Below the pieces are notes generated by a model that saw only the letters and a program-made list of their open reading frames with translations, did no database searches and was not told the DNA's origin. This document shows, one piece after another, positions 36,261-43,793 of a stretch of 64,000 nucleotides of DNA (positions are counted from its first letter, which is position 1; every line of letters starts with the position of its first letter). The stretch covers positions 124,001-188,000 of the forward strand of contig NZ_JAFMYU010000012.1 of assembly GCF_017353255.1 (NCBI RefSeq). Direction: 5' to 3'. The DNA comes from Fibrella aquatilis. GTDB taxonomy: Bacteria > Bacteroidota > Bacteroidia > Cytophagales > Spirosomataceae. The position numbers were made by a program, and so were the translations under genes.

Positions 36261-36548
36261 ATGCAAACGTCTTTGCCAAAATCGCCGTCGGAGGTCCCGA
36301 GGAGTATGAAACACACGTGTGAGCATCAGTCCGACTGCCTGAAATTTATTCAGATGGTTCTTGATGGTGCTGCGACCGAGAAGGATCTTGACCAACTTCA
36401 ACGTAATCTGGAATCCTGCCAACCGTGCATCGAGATGTATCATCTTGAAAAAGAAGTGAAAGCATTGTTGCAAAACCGGATGGAGAAACGATGCTGCCCT
36501 GAGCAGCTAATCGAATCGATCCGAACGCGCATCGCCACATTTAGCTAA
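36261..36548 (+). CDS. Putative zinc-finger anti-sigma protein
   Basis: A 95-residue protein (80 if translation starts at the Met at 36306) with a helical part containing HTCEHQSDC and a central ESCQPCIEMYH. These Cys/His residues are spaced like a ZAS-type zinc-binding anti-sigma domain, and another CC pair lies near the end. There is no membrane helix, so it would act in the cytoplasm, perhaps sensing redox state. It lies directly downstream of the ECF sigma gene, the usual place for its regulator. A hairpin terminator follows. Confidence 0.75.
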   Translation: MQTSLPKSPSEVPRSMKHTCEHQSDCLKFIQMVLDGAATEKDLDQLQRNLESCQPCIEMYHLEKEVKALLQNRMEKRCCPEQLIESIRTRIATFS

Positions 36549-36569
36549 GTAAGCCGCCACAGGCATCAA

Positions 36570-36621
36570 ATCGGGGTAAGTGACTAGGTTGAGTTTTCAA
36601 CCCATTCACTTACCCCGATTC
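36570..36621 (+). terminator. Rho-independent terminator after sigma/anti-sigma pair
   Basis: aatcggggtaagtga and tcacttaccccgatt are fully complementary (15 bp), with an inner ggttga/tcaacc stem and a T-run immediately after. It separates the sigma/anti-sigma genes from gmk. Confidence 0.9.
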
Positions 36622-36629
36622 GTTTTTTG

Positions 36630-36637
36630 TACTTTTG
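36630..36637 (+). promoter_or_regulatory. -7 promoter motif for gmk
   Basis: TACTTTTG matches TAnnTTTG. It overlaps the more upstream TTG (36635) that could start the gmk frame, which favours the TTG at 36653. Confidence 0.5.
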
Positions 36638-36652
36638 ACCAAAAAACCGGCT

Positions 36653-37252
36653 TTGAAAGGTAAACTCATCATCTTCTCGGCTCCGTCTGGTTCGGGCAAG
36701 ACCACCATTGTTCACCACCTGCTGAACACTAACGCCAACCTGGGCTTCTCTATCTCGGCCTGCACCCGCGACCGCCGGGGCCGCGATGAGCAAAACGGCA
36801 AGGACTACTACTTCCTGACCCCCGAAGAGTTTAAGCAGAAGATCGACGCCAACGAGTTTGTGGAATGGGAAGAGGTCTATGTGGGTGCGTTCTACGGCAC
36901 GTTAAAGGCTGAGATTCAGCGCCTTTGGGATTCGGGCAAGCATGTGCTATTCGACGTCGACGTGCAGGGAGGGCTAAAATTGAAAGAATACTACGGCGAT
37001 CAGGCGCTATCTGTGTTTGTGAAAGTACCCGACGAAGAAACCCTGCGCCAGCGACTCATTGGCCGGGGCACCGAAACCGAAGACAGCCTCTCGAAGCGCC
37101 TGTTTAAAGTCCACTTCGAAATGTCGTTCCAGGATCGTTTCGACGTGGTGCTGGTCAACGACGAACTGGAAGAATCCTTCCTCAAAGCCCAGAAACTCAT
37201 CGACGATTTTATTCAACATGACATCGTCCCGCCCAAAGCGACGGTCATTTAA
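36653..37252 (+). CDS. gmk: Guanylate kinase
   Basis: Guanylate kinase phosphorylates GMP to GDP with ATP. The P-loop [17 protein letters not shown], the GMP-binding segment with [22 protein letters not shown], and the lid region are intact and the length (about 200 residues) is normal. The start is uncertain: a TTG at 36635 gives six more residues but lies inside the promoter-like motif, while the TTG at 36653 gives (M)[16 protein letters not shown], the usual start of Gmk. No ATG is available upstream of the P-loop. Confidence 0.93.
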   Translation: MKGKLIIFSAPSGSGKTTIVHHLLNTNANLGFSISACTRDRRGRDEQNGKDYYFLTPEEFKQKIDANEFVEWEEVYVGAFYGTLKAEIQRLWDSGKHVLFDVDVQGGLKLKEYYGDQALSVFVKVPDEETLRQRLIGRGTETEDSLSKRLFKVHFEMSFQDRFDVVLVNDELEESFLKAQKLIDDFIQHDIVPPKATVI

Positions 37253-37254
37253 CA

Positions 37255-37331
37255 GTTTACTGTTCACTGTCTTCTGTTGCTTCGCCGCACCGGTCAGCAG
37301 TACGCTTGCGAAGCAACAGAAGACAGTAAAC
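37255..37331. repeat. Inverted repeat between gmk and nadD
   Basis: The left arm 37255-37285 and right arm 37308-37331 are complementary over 24 bases. The left arm has a 7-base extra copy of the word gttcact, a single-unit difference expected from slippage in a tandem word. Confidence 0.85.
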
Positions 37332-37340
37332 TCCCTTCCC

Positions 37341-37925
37341 ATGAACATTGGTCTTTTTTTTGGATCGTTCAACCCTATTCATGTTGGGCATTTGATCATT
37401 GCCAACACCATGGCCACGACCACAGACCTAGGTCAGGTATGGTTTGTAGTATCGCCGCAGAATCCGTTTAAGAAGACCAAGAGCCTGTTGCACGAGTTCG
37501 ACCGGCTCGACATGGTGGAACGAGCCATTGCCGACAACAACCGCCTGAAAGCCACCGACGTTGAGTTTTCGATGCCCAAGCCCAGCTATACGATTGACAC
37601 GCTGGATAAGCTACGTTCAACATTTCCGCAGCACACATTCCGGCTCATTATGGGGGAAGACAATTTGGCACAGTTTGCCAACTGGAAGGCCCACGAGCGC
37701 ATCCTGACAGAGATTGGCCTCTACGTATATCCCCGTCCGGCGCGTGAGTCAGTAACTATGCCCAGCCCGTTTCTGACACATGCTAACGTGCGGCTGGTGA
37801 GTGCCCCCCTGCTCGACATTTCGGCCACGTTCATCCGCGAGGCCATCCGCACCAACCGGTCGATCCGCTACATGGTGCCCGACGTGGTAGAGGAGATGAT
37901 TACCCGTAAGAAATTCTATTTGTAG
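37341..37925 (+). CDS. nadD: Nicotinate-nucleotide adenylyltransferase
   Basis: NadD makes nicotinate adenine dinucleotide from nicotinate mononucleotide and ATP in NAD synthesis. The nucleotidyltransferase motif GSFNPIHVGHLIIAN (T/HxGH) is at the N-terminus and ISATFIREAI near the C-terminus supplies the second nucleotide-binding motif. At 194 residues it is full length. The ATG at 37341 is chosen; the longer frame from 37059 overlaps gmk and is not coding. It lies downstream of gmk across a hairpin. Confidence 0.95.
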   Translation: MNIGLFFGSFNPIHVGHLIIANTMATTTDLGQVWFVVSPQNPFKKTKSLLHEFDRLDMVERAIADNNRLKATDVEFSMPKPSYTIDTLDKLRSTFPQHTFRLIMGEDNLAQFANWKAHERILTEIGLYVYPRPARESVTMPSPFLTHANVRLVSAPLLDISATFIREAIRTNRSIRYMVPDVVEEMITRKKFYL

Positions 37926-37941
37926 CGCTCCACTCTTTCAC

Positions 37942-38331
37942 TCATGGTACCCCTGCCTGCACACTAATTTCGGTGACGAGGCCGATGGCGCTGACCTTCA
38001 GAGCAACACTTTTGGCTCTTGATTTCGCTCCGGTATTGTCGCCAACACACTGCGGGCCTTTTTCCACGTAATAGACGTAGTACTTCTGGTTCCGGTCTTC
38101 GATCTGATTCACATCCGGACGACCCAGGTATTTGCCCAAATCGTTGGCGTGCATACCCTTCAACTGGTCTTTAACCTGTTGAAAGTTAGCCAGTTGACTT
38201 TGTCGATCTCCCTTACAGCCGCCCCGGTCGTTGCGCCACGCTTTCAGGTTTAACGTACCCAGCGTATCGGGACCAGCGCAACCCAAACTGAGCAAAAGGC
38301 TCGACAGAATAATTCCTCTACGTAGCATCAA
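37942..38331 (-). CDS. Small lipoprotein of unknown function
   Basis: A lipobox (SLLLSLGC) makes this a lipoprotein. The mature part has a pattern reminiscent of BamE/SmpA-like proteins (QVKDQLKGMHANDLGKYLGRPDVNQI and then QKYYVYYVEKGPQC), but this likeness is weak and no function is assigned. Three Cys residues remain after the lipid-modified one. It is read toward nadD and ends 16 bases from it, with no clear terminator between. Confidence 0.6.
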   Translation of the reverse strand: MMLRRGIILSSLLLSLGCAGPDTLGTLNLKAWRNDRGGCKGDRQSQLANFQQVKDQLKGMHANDLGKYLGRPDVNQIEDRNQKYYVYYVEKGPQCVGDNTGAKSRAKSVALKVSAIGLVTEISVQAGVP

Positions 38332-38379
38332 ATAGGTGGTGAGTGAACGGGCATATAAGGCCGCTAGTACTAAACTCTT

Positions 38380-38952
38380 TTACAGGCCTTTTGGATTGAA
38401 CAAGGTTGGTACCCGGCGACCAAACTGGGCATTGTGTCGTCGTATGGCTCTCGTTGTGTTAACTATCGAGGTAATGTTGAACGTGGCCGAGACAACAACG
38501 CCCACCATTGCCGTGGCCCCTGACACAATAATAAGTGGCTTTGGGTCATCACGCTGATAGGTTTGTCCGCTCACTACCACAAGTGGAGCAGCAGCCAGCC
38601 GGACAACCGAATAACTCAAAACCACCAACGGAACAACCGAAGCTATTCCCGCAAAAAGCCCTCTTCTACTCTGCCGGTTTGCACGTTTGGCGGGTACGCT
38701 GACCAACGAATCAGGAGAGAAAACGAGCGGGAAAGCCCTGTCCGTAATTCTGAAGACACCTTCCTTGAACCTGAAGACAGGGATATTAACAAGCGAGAAG
38801 ACATGCTCGGCGGGGCCTTGTCTGTCGTTGAAGCTCCGAGTAGCGTTTAAATAAGCGTTGGTGTCTGCTGATACCCGTAGCGAATCGGCTTGTTGCGCCA
38901 TCGCGGGTATGGTCAGTAGCAGAAAACAGCAAAAACGGTAAACTAACTTCAT
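38380..38952 (-). CDS. Exported protein of unknown function
   Basis: I do not recognise this family. A signal peptide (MKLVYRFCCFLLLTIPAMAQ) is followed by a region without clear motifs. Two hydrophobic segments near residues 97-120 and 138-160 are compatible with membrane helices. It is read in the same direction as the M28 peptidase upstream (32-base gap), and might be co-transcribed with it. Confidence 0.55.
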   Translation of the reverse strand: MKLVYRFCCFLLLTIPAMAQQADSLRVSADTNAYLNATRSFNDRQGPAEHVFSLVNIPVFRFKEGVFRITDRAFPLVFSPDSLVSVPAKRANRQSRRGLFAGIASVVPLVVLSYSVVRLAAAPLVVVSGQTYQRDDPKPLIIVSGATAMVGVVVSATFNITSIVNTTRAIRRHNAQFGRRVPTLFNPKGL

Positions 38953-38984
38953 GGTTCAGACCCGTTTGTTTCCCTGCTGACCCT

Positions 38985-40004
38985 TTATTGCACCTGTTCG
39001 TTGTAAACGGCTTGCACCAGCGTTTGCCCCACGGCCTTGAGCGTGTTCTTGTCGATGTTGCGCATGTCATCTTCTGCGGTGTGCCAGTCGGGGAAGAAAC
39101 TGCCCGTGGTGGTGCTGAGGTGGATGATATCGACGGTGGGGATTTTAGCAATCAGGTTGGGGGCCATATGGTCGTCGGTGATGGGCGTGGCGTTTTGTTC
39201 CAGAAAATACTGGCCATAGCCCAACCGGCTGGCGGTATTCCAGAGCGTTTGCACTACGCTGGGGGCATACTGCATAGAATAGCCTTCGCGCTGGAATGTA
39301 GCTCCTTTGGCACCCACCATATCGAGCAATACGCCATAATAGGCTGTGTAGCCAGGTTTATGTGGATTTTTGGCCCAATGCCGCGAACCCAGGCAAAAGC
39401 CAATGTAATCGAACTGGCCACTGGCAGGTTCGGTGTCGCCAACGGCTTTGTCGCCGTCACCCCAGTCTTCGGCGTCGAAAAAGATGAGATCGACACCCAC
39501 AGCGGGTTTGGTTTTGGCCTGCTGAATAGTCCGGGCCATTTCGAGCAGCACCGCCACGCCACTGGCCCCGTCGTTGGCGGCGGGCACGGGCTTCTTCACA
39601 TTGGCAGGAATGCTATCATGATCGGAAAAGCGACGCGAATCCCAGTGAGACGAGAAGAAAATGCGCTTGGTGGCTTTGGGATTAATGACGCCAATAATAT
39701 TGCGCCCTTTTACCATGATGCCGTCCCACCCTTTGGCCGTGAAGGGTTGTTCAATCACCTCCACACCATACTGCTTCAGTTTGGCCACGATATAGTCACC
39801 ACCGCGTTCGTGAGCAGGCGTATTGGGCACCCGCGGACCAAAAGCCAGTTGCTGCTCGATGCTCTTGTAGGCCGAGTCACCCACAAAGGTAGGTGCAGCC
39901 ACCATAGCCGGTTCGGACGAGGTAGATTCCGTTGATTTTTTGCCGCTATCGCCACAGGCGAAAAGGGTAACTGCCAGCGTAGCAGCAAGGAGATACTTTA
40001 TCAT
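38985..40004 (-). CDS. M28-family metallopeptidase lipoprotein (glutaminyl cyclase-like)
   Basis: A lipobox (VTLFAC) precedes an M28 zinc peptidase domain. The metal ligands are visible in order: SSHWDSR, AANDGASGVAVLLE, FFDAEDWGD, DMVGAKG, ITDDHMAPN and WHTAEDD. Residue order and spacing match the glutaminyl-peptide cyclotransferase-like branch of M28, so it may make N-terminal pyroglutamate on secreted proteins or act as an aminopeptidase. Both possibilities remain open. Its start is 23 bases from the decayed copy of the cysS 3' end. Confidence 0.85.
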   Translation of the reverse strand: MIKYLLAATLAVTLFACGDSGKKSTESTSSEPAMVAAPTFVGDSAYKSIEQQLAFGPRVPNTPAHERGGDYIVAKLKQYGVEVIEQPFTAKGWDGIMVKGRNIIGVINPKATKRIFFSSHWDSRRFSDHDSIPANVKKPVPAANDGASGVAVLLEMARTIQQAKTKPAVGVDLIFFDAEDWGDGDKAVGDTEPASGQFDYIGFCLGSRHWAKNPHKPGYTAYYGVLLDMVGAKGATFQREGYSMQYAPSVVQTLWNTASRLGYGQYFLEQNATPITDDHMAPNLIAKIPTVDIIHLSTTTGSFFPDWHTAEDDMRNIDKNTLKAVGQTLVQAVYNEQVQ

Positions 40005-40026
40005 GTTGACTTATTAATGAGGCAAT

Positions 40027-40110
40027 TTACTCTTCATATGTCCAGTCGATGCGGTGTTTCATGTCGCGGATGACCAGGCCTTAGCTTTTGAAGTAAGAAT
40101 GTACCTGATC
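40027..40110 (-). pseudogene. Decayed duplicate of the cysS 3' end
   Basis: These 84 bases align without gaps to the true 3' end of cysS (40866-40949) with 78 identities. All six differences are transitions toward A or T, as expected of unselected sequence. Read in the cysS frame, two of these changes turn a Gln codon into TAA, so it would encode a truncated end. It directly abuts the stop codon of xisI and is interpreted as the original gene end left behind by an insertion. Confidence 0.93.
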
Positions 40111-40459
40111 AAGCTACAGCGTAGCCAGTTAAAGCCCGGTATTGTGGTGGATGAAAACCTAGTACAATAGCCTCTCTGGCAATGCCCCGGCTCACCAGAT
40201 CTTCGGCAACGTGTAATTCGGTAGTATTTTCCAGAAGCCAGACTTTACCGTCTGCTTTTAGTTGAATATGAATAAGCAACGTATCAACGAATCGGCTAGG
40301 GGTGGCCCAACCCATTGCTACCAGTTGATAATGATGGTTGTCACGATCTGCGATAACCAACCGCCGATACTCTTCGCCACTGGTTTCCTGATCCTGGTGT
40401 TCAGCCAAATACTGACTGATAATCAAGGCATAATGACTTATTTGTTGTGCGCTATCCAT
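40109..40459 (-). CDS. xisI: XisI-family protein
   Basis: A 116-residue protein of the XisI family, named for a factor needed for fdxN-element excision in cyanobacteria. The HYALIISQYLAEH and VIADRDNHHYQLVAMGW segments and the C-terminal EDLVSRGIAREAIVLGFHPPQYR stretch are typical. It overlaps xisH by 22 bases, suggesting translational coupling and a complex. There is no fdxN element or XisF recombinase in the window, so the name describes homology only. Its TGA lies on the edge of the 84-bp repeat. Confidence 0.9.
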   Translation of the reverse strand: MDSAQQISHYALIISQYLAEHQDQETSGEEYRRLVIADRDNHHYQLVAMGWATPSRFVDTLLIHIQLKADGKVWLLENTTELHVAEDLVSRGIAREAIVLGFHPPQYRALTGYAVA

Positions 40460-40866
40460 TTCACAATCTGCTTATTGAGTGGTTCATAAACAACAAAATT
40501 GAGCTTATACCGCTCGGCAACTACCTCAAAAACGCGTTGACGGCTCATTCGTTCATAGGTTGGTTCAGGGATGGCGAGGTATAAAACACGGTCTGGCTCC
40601 TGCAAGTCAAGATTGACCTGATAGACCAGCATCTGACCTACAGCACTGTGAAAATCGTAGATCAGCGAATCACCAAGGAAGCTCTTTACCTCGACGGCTA
40701 TTTTTTCGATTCCTCGTTCAGCGGTAATCAGCTTCTCAGCACCAAGATCCACTGTCAATGCATCTTTGAGTAAATCGGTCATGAGCCGGTACCCGTCGTG
40801 CGTAACTGACCACCCGTCAGTAAGTAAGGCCTGCCGAACGGCCTCGTGAAAGAGATCTTTCGCCAT
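40438..40866 (-). CDS. xisH: XisH-family protein, PD-(D/E)XK nuclease-like
   Basis: A 142-residue XisH-family protein. Asp40 and the strand IAVEVKSFLG (Glu59, Lys61) with a nearby Gln78 in a helix form the D-(x)n-ExK pattern of the restriction-endonuclease-like fold. So the protein could cut DNA, although activity of the family is not established. Its ATG overlaps the TAA of cysS (TAATG), a contact that would couple its translation to cysS. XisI is encoded immediately downstream. Known copies in cyanobacteria occur as repeated pairs. Confidence 0.9.
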   Translation of the reverse strand: MAKDLFHEAVRQALLTDGWSVTHDGYRLMTDLLKDALTVDLGAEKLITAERGIEKIAVEVKSFLGDSLIYDFHSAVGQMLVYQVNLDLQEPDRVLYLAIPEPTYERMSRQRVFEVVAERYKLNFVVYEPLNKQIVKWIAHNK

Positions 40867-42356
40867 TACTCTTCATACGCCCAGTCGATGCGGTGTTTCA
40901 TGTCGCGGATGACCAGGCCCTGGCTTTTGAAGTAGGAACGTACCTGATCTACTTTGTCGTACAGGCGCTGGGTTTTGTACTCACGGTAGAGGTCAAGCAT
41001 ACCGCCTACCATCGCAGTCTGATCACGGCTGGTCTCTTCTTTCAGGCCTAACACTTCCTCGAAAAACTGGACGAACGTAGTCTGCAACTGCGCAAACGCG
41101 GCCTCGCCAAACTGCTCCATCGAGACTTGTTTGGTGTCGAGTTGATTGATCTTTTTCAGCAGACTAAACAGATGCCCGATGGCCACAGCCGTGTTCAGAT
41201 CGTCGTTGAGCGCATCGTACAGTGCCTGATTGTCGCGGGCCACTTCCTCGCCGTGCTTTGGCTCGACAACGGCTCCTTCTTCCGCCTCAAACGTCATTGA
41301 TTTTAGCAACCGAAGGCCGTTTACGAGCCGCCGGTAGCCTTTTTGAGCTGCTTTGAGGGCATCGTTAGAGAAGTCGAGGGTGCTGCGGTAGTGCGACTGA
41401 AGCATGAAAAACCGCACCGTCATGGGCGAATAGGCCTGATCAAGCAGCGGGTGCGTACCGGCAAACAATTCCGATGGCAGGAATGAATTACCCAGCGACT
41501 TGCTCATCTTCTGGCCATTCACGGTCAGCATGTTCGAGTGCATCCAGTAGCGCACGGGGTCGTGGTTGTTGAGGCCGTGACCTTGGGCAATCTCGCATTC
41601 GTGGTGCGGAAATTTCAGGTCCATGCCCCCGCCGTGGATGTCGAACTGCGTACCCAGGTACTTAGTGCTCATGCAGGTACACTCCAGGTGCCAGCCCGGA
41701 AAGCCCATGCCCCAGGGCGATTTCCAGCGCATGAGGTGTTCGGGCGAAGCGTTTTTCCAGATCGCAAAATCCAGTGGGTTGCGCTTTTCGCTTTGTCCGT
41801 CCAGCTCGCGGGTTTCGTTGAGCAGGTCGTCCAGAATTCGACCCGACAGCTTGCCGTATTGCCCCCCTTCGCGGTTGTACTGTTCAATATCGAAATACAC
41901 CGACCCGTTCGATTCGTAGGCTAACCCCTTGTCGATCAACTCTTTCACGGCCTCGATCTGCTCGATCATGTGGCCCGTGGCGGTGGGTTCGATGCTTGGC
42001 GGCAGGGCGTTGAAGGTTGCCATTACATTGTGGAAATCGAGGGTGTAGCGTTGTACGATTTCCATCGGTTCCAGCTTTTCGAGCTTGGCCATCCGTCCAA
42101 TTTTGTCTTCACCTTCGTCACTGTCGCCCACGAGGTGACCCACGTCGGTGAGGTTGCGCACGTAGCGGACCTTGTAGCCAATGTGGGTCAGGTAGCGGAA
42201 CAGCGTATCGAACGACAGAAACGTGCGGACGTTGCCCAAATGCACGTAGTTATAAACCGTTGGACCACAAACGTACAGGCCCACGTGGGGCGCACTGATG
42301 GGTTCAAACCGTTCTTTCTGCCGGGAAAGCGTATTATAAAGCGTGAGAGGTTGCAT
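40866..42356 (-). CDS. cysS: Cysteinyl-tRNA synthetase
   Basis: CysS charges tRNA-Cys. The zinc-binding [15 protein letters not shown], the HIGH-type HLGN, the second Cys region HLECTCMS with HHECE, and the KMSKS motif [11 protein letters not shown] are intact in 496 residues. The last 84 bases are duplicated downstream of the xisHI insertion. Because the copy joined to the gene body is the intact one, the enzyme should be functional. The -7 motif lies 4 bases before the ATG, predicting an almost leaderless transcript. Confidence 0.97.
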   Translation of the reverse strand: MQPLTLYNTLSRQKERFEPISAPHVGLYVCGPTVYNYVHLGNVRTFLSFDTLFRYLTHIGYKVRYVRNLTDVGHLVGDSDEGEDKIGRMAKLEKLEPMEIVQRYTLDFHNVMATFNALPPSIEPTATGHMIEQIEAVKELIDKGLAYESNGSVYFDIEQYNREGGQYGKLSGRILDDLLNETRELDGQSEKRNPLDFAIWKNASPEHLMRWKSPWGMGFPGWHLECTCMSTKYLGTQFDIHGGGMDLKFPHHECEIAQGHGLNNHDPVRYWMHSNMLTVNGQKMSKSLGNSFLPSELFAGTHPLLDQAYSPMTVRFFMLQSHYRSTLDFSNDALKAAQKGYRRLVNGLRLLKSMTFEAEEGAVVEPKHGEEVARDNQALYDALNDDLNTAVAIGHLFSLLKKINQLDTKQVSMEQFGEAAFAQLQTTFVQFFEEVLGLKEETSRDQTAMVGGMLDLYREYKTQRLYDKVDQVRSYFKSQGLVIRDMKHRIDWAYEE

Positions 42357-42360
42357 AAGG

Positions 42361-42368
42361 CAAAGTTA
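42361..42368 (-). promoter_or_regulatory. -7 promoter motif of cysS
   Basis: On the minus strand TAACTTTG matches TAnnTTTG and ends 4 bases before the cysS ATG. Confidence 0.55.
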
Positions 42369-42462
42369 GTGGTAAGTGCTGAACGGTGAGTGGTAAGTAG
42401 GCTGTCGCGAACGAATACACTTGCGACAGCTTACTTACCACTCACCGTTCAGCACTTACCGT

Positions 42463-42470
42463 TACTTTTG
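42463..42470 (+). promoter_or_regulatory. -7 promoter motif of GNAT-like gene
   Basis: TACTTTTG matches TAnnTTTG and ends 4 bases before the ATG at 42475, the same spacing as at cysS on the other strand. Confidence 0.55.
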
Positions 42471-42474
42471 CCCT

Positions 42475-43695
42475 ATGCAATTGCTTGAAGTAGGCACTGA
42501 TGTTGCCCTCCGTCGTGAGTTTCTCGAACTGCCCGTTCGGCTCTATACCAATGACCCCTGCTGGATTCGTCCGCTCGATGATGACCTCGAAAGCGTGTTC
42601 GACCCGAAGCGGAACAAGCTGTTTGAGACCGGCGAGTGCATTCGGTGGGTGCTGAAAAATGAGGCCGGACAGACCATTGGGCGCGTGGCGGCGTTTGTGA
42701 ATGGCAAAACGCTGAAGGCCGAAAAAGACCAATCCGGACGCGGAACCGCAACGGGCGGCATGGGCTTTTTTGAGTGCATCGACGACCAGAAAGCCGCGTT
42801 TTTTCTCTTCGACACCTGCCGCGAATGGCTGGCCGCGCGGGGCATGGAAGCGATGGAAGGCCCAATCAATTTCGGTGACCGCGACCGGTGGTGGGGCTTA
42901 CTGGTAGAGGGGTTCGACAAGGAGCCAAACTACGGGATGCCCTACACGAAGCCTTACTACGTCCCGTTTTTCGAGGCGTATGGCTTCCAGGATTATTTCC
43001 AGCAGCACACGTTTTCGTTGGCCATCAACTACGACGAACTGATGGAAAATGGGATGCAGCAAAAGGTGCTCGACCGGGCGCAGGCCATTCTCGACAACCC
43101 TGAATACACGTTTGAGCATATTCAGAAAAACAAGCTGCCTCAGTACGCCGCCGATTTCGCCGAGATCTATACCAAAGCCTGGGCAAAAATTCTGGGCACG
43201 CCTGATATGACCACCGAGAAGGCCCTGAAGCTGATGCAGCAGATGAAGCCGGTGATGGAAGAAAACCTCGTCTGGTTCGGCTATCACGGCAGCGGTCCTA
43301 CCCGGCAACCGGTAGCGTTTTTCATTATGCTACCCGAACTGAACCAGTACTTCAAGCACGTCAACGGCAAGATGGATTTGAAGGGCAAGCTGACGTTTTT
43401 GTACCATAAGCTCCTGAAACCCACCAACAAAGCCTTCGGCGTGATTTTCGGCGTGGTGCCCGATTTTCAGGGAAAAGGCATTGAATCGGCCATTGCTATT
43501 GCGTATCCCTCGCGGGAGGTATGGGGCGGAAAGAAGCACCAGTTTAACGCTTTGGAGCTAAACTGGATCGGCGATTTCAACGTGCGCATGATTCGTTTCT
43601 CCAAAATGCTCGGCGGCAAAATCAGTAAACGGCATATCACCTACCGCTATCTATTCGACAGAGAAAAAGAGTTTAAACGACATAAGGTAATCTGA
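42475..43695 (+). CDS. GNAT-like acyltransferase of unknown specificity
   Basis: A 406-residue protein of a Bacteroidetes family annotated as GNAT-fold. The C-terminal part (FGVIFGVVPDFQGKGIESAIAIAYPSR, split) has the acetyl-CoA-loop-like QGKGIE segment of N-acetyltransferases. An N-terminal half with FINFGDRDRWWG-type and WIRPLDDDLES segments is specific to this group. The substrate is unknown. The ATG at 42475 follows a -7 motif; the frame from 42421 would start inside the inverted repeat. Confidence 0.7.
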   Translation: MQLLEVGTDVALRREFLELPVRLYTNDPCWIRPLDDDLESVFDPKRNKLFETGECIRWVLKNEAGQTIGRVAAFVNGKTLKAEKDQSGRGTATGGMGFFECIDDQKAAFFLFDTCREWLAARGMEAMEGPINFGDRDRWWGLLVEGFDKEPNYGMPYTKPYYVPFFEAYGFQDYFQQHTFSLAINYDELMENGMQQKVLDRAQAILDNPEYTFEHIQKNKLPQYAADFAEIYTKAWAKILGTPDMTTEKALKLMQQMKPVMEENLVWFGYHGSGPTRQPVAFFIMLPELNQYFKHVNGKMDLKGKLTFLYHKLLKPTNKAFGVIFGVVPDFQGKGIESAIAIAYPSREVWGGKKHQFNALELNWIGDFNVRMIRFSKMLGGKISKRHITYRYLFDREKEFKRHKVI

Positions 43696-43701
43696 GTTTA
43701 C

Positions 43702-43779
43702 TGTCTAAAGTTTAAAGTCTAATGTTGCTCCGTGATCTACACAGTTCGCGGAGCAACATTAGACTTTAAACTTTAGACA
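43702..43779. repeat. 31-bp perfect inverted repeat of tttaaagtct words
   Basis: Arms 43702-43732 and 43749-43779 are perfectly complementary, and the arms contain repeated gtctaaag/tttaaag words. It lies between two genes of the same strand. Confidence 0.9.
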
Positions 43780-43793
43780 TTGAACCACTTCCT

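Larger units (their letters stand above)
40027..40949. mobile_element. Putative insertion carrying xisHI, flanked by 84-bp direct repeats of cysS
   Basis: The 755 bases between the two repeats (40111-40865) hold only xisH and xisI. On one side the xisH start codon shares a base with the cysS stop, and on the other the xisI stop codon overlaps the repeat. No integrase, transposase or terminal inverted repeat is present. The layout fits insertion at a gene 3' end with regeneration of that end; the mechanism is inferred. Confidence 0.75.
42357..42470. repeat. Inverted repeat between the divergent cysS and GNAT promoters
   Basis: Arms 42371-42408 and 42423-42460 match at 37 of 38 positions with a 14-base loop, and the similarity weakens outward across both -7 motifs. 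As a result the two divergent promoters share nearly the same upstream sequence. Confidence 0.9.

Noticed and set aside
38988-39935. A 315-codon plus-strand frame opposite the M28 peptidase gene.
   Set aside because: The peptidase on the minus strand has all its zinc ligands; the opposite frame has no recognisable domain.
40111-40865. Calling the region a true fdxN-type excision system.
   Set aside because: No fdxN element, XisF-type recombinase or disrupted nif gene is present; only the protein families match.
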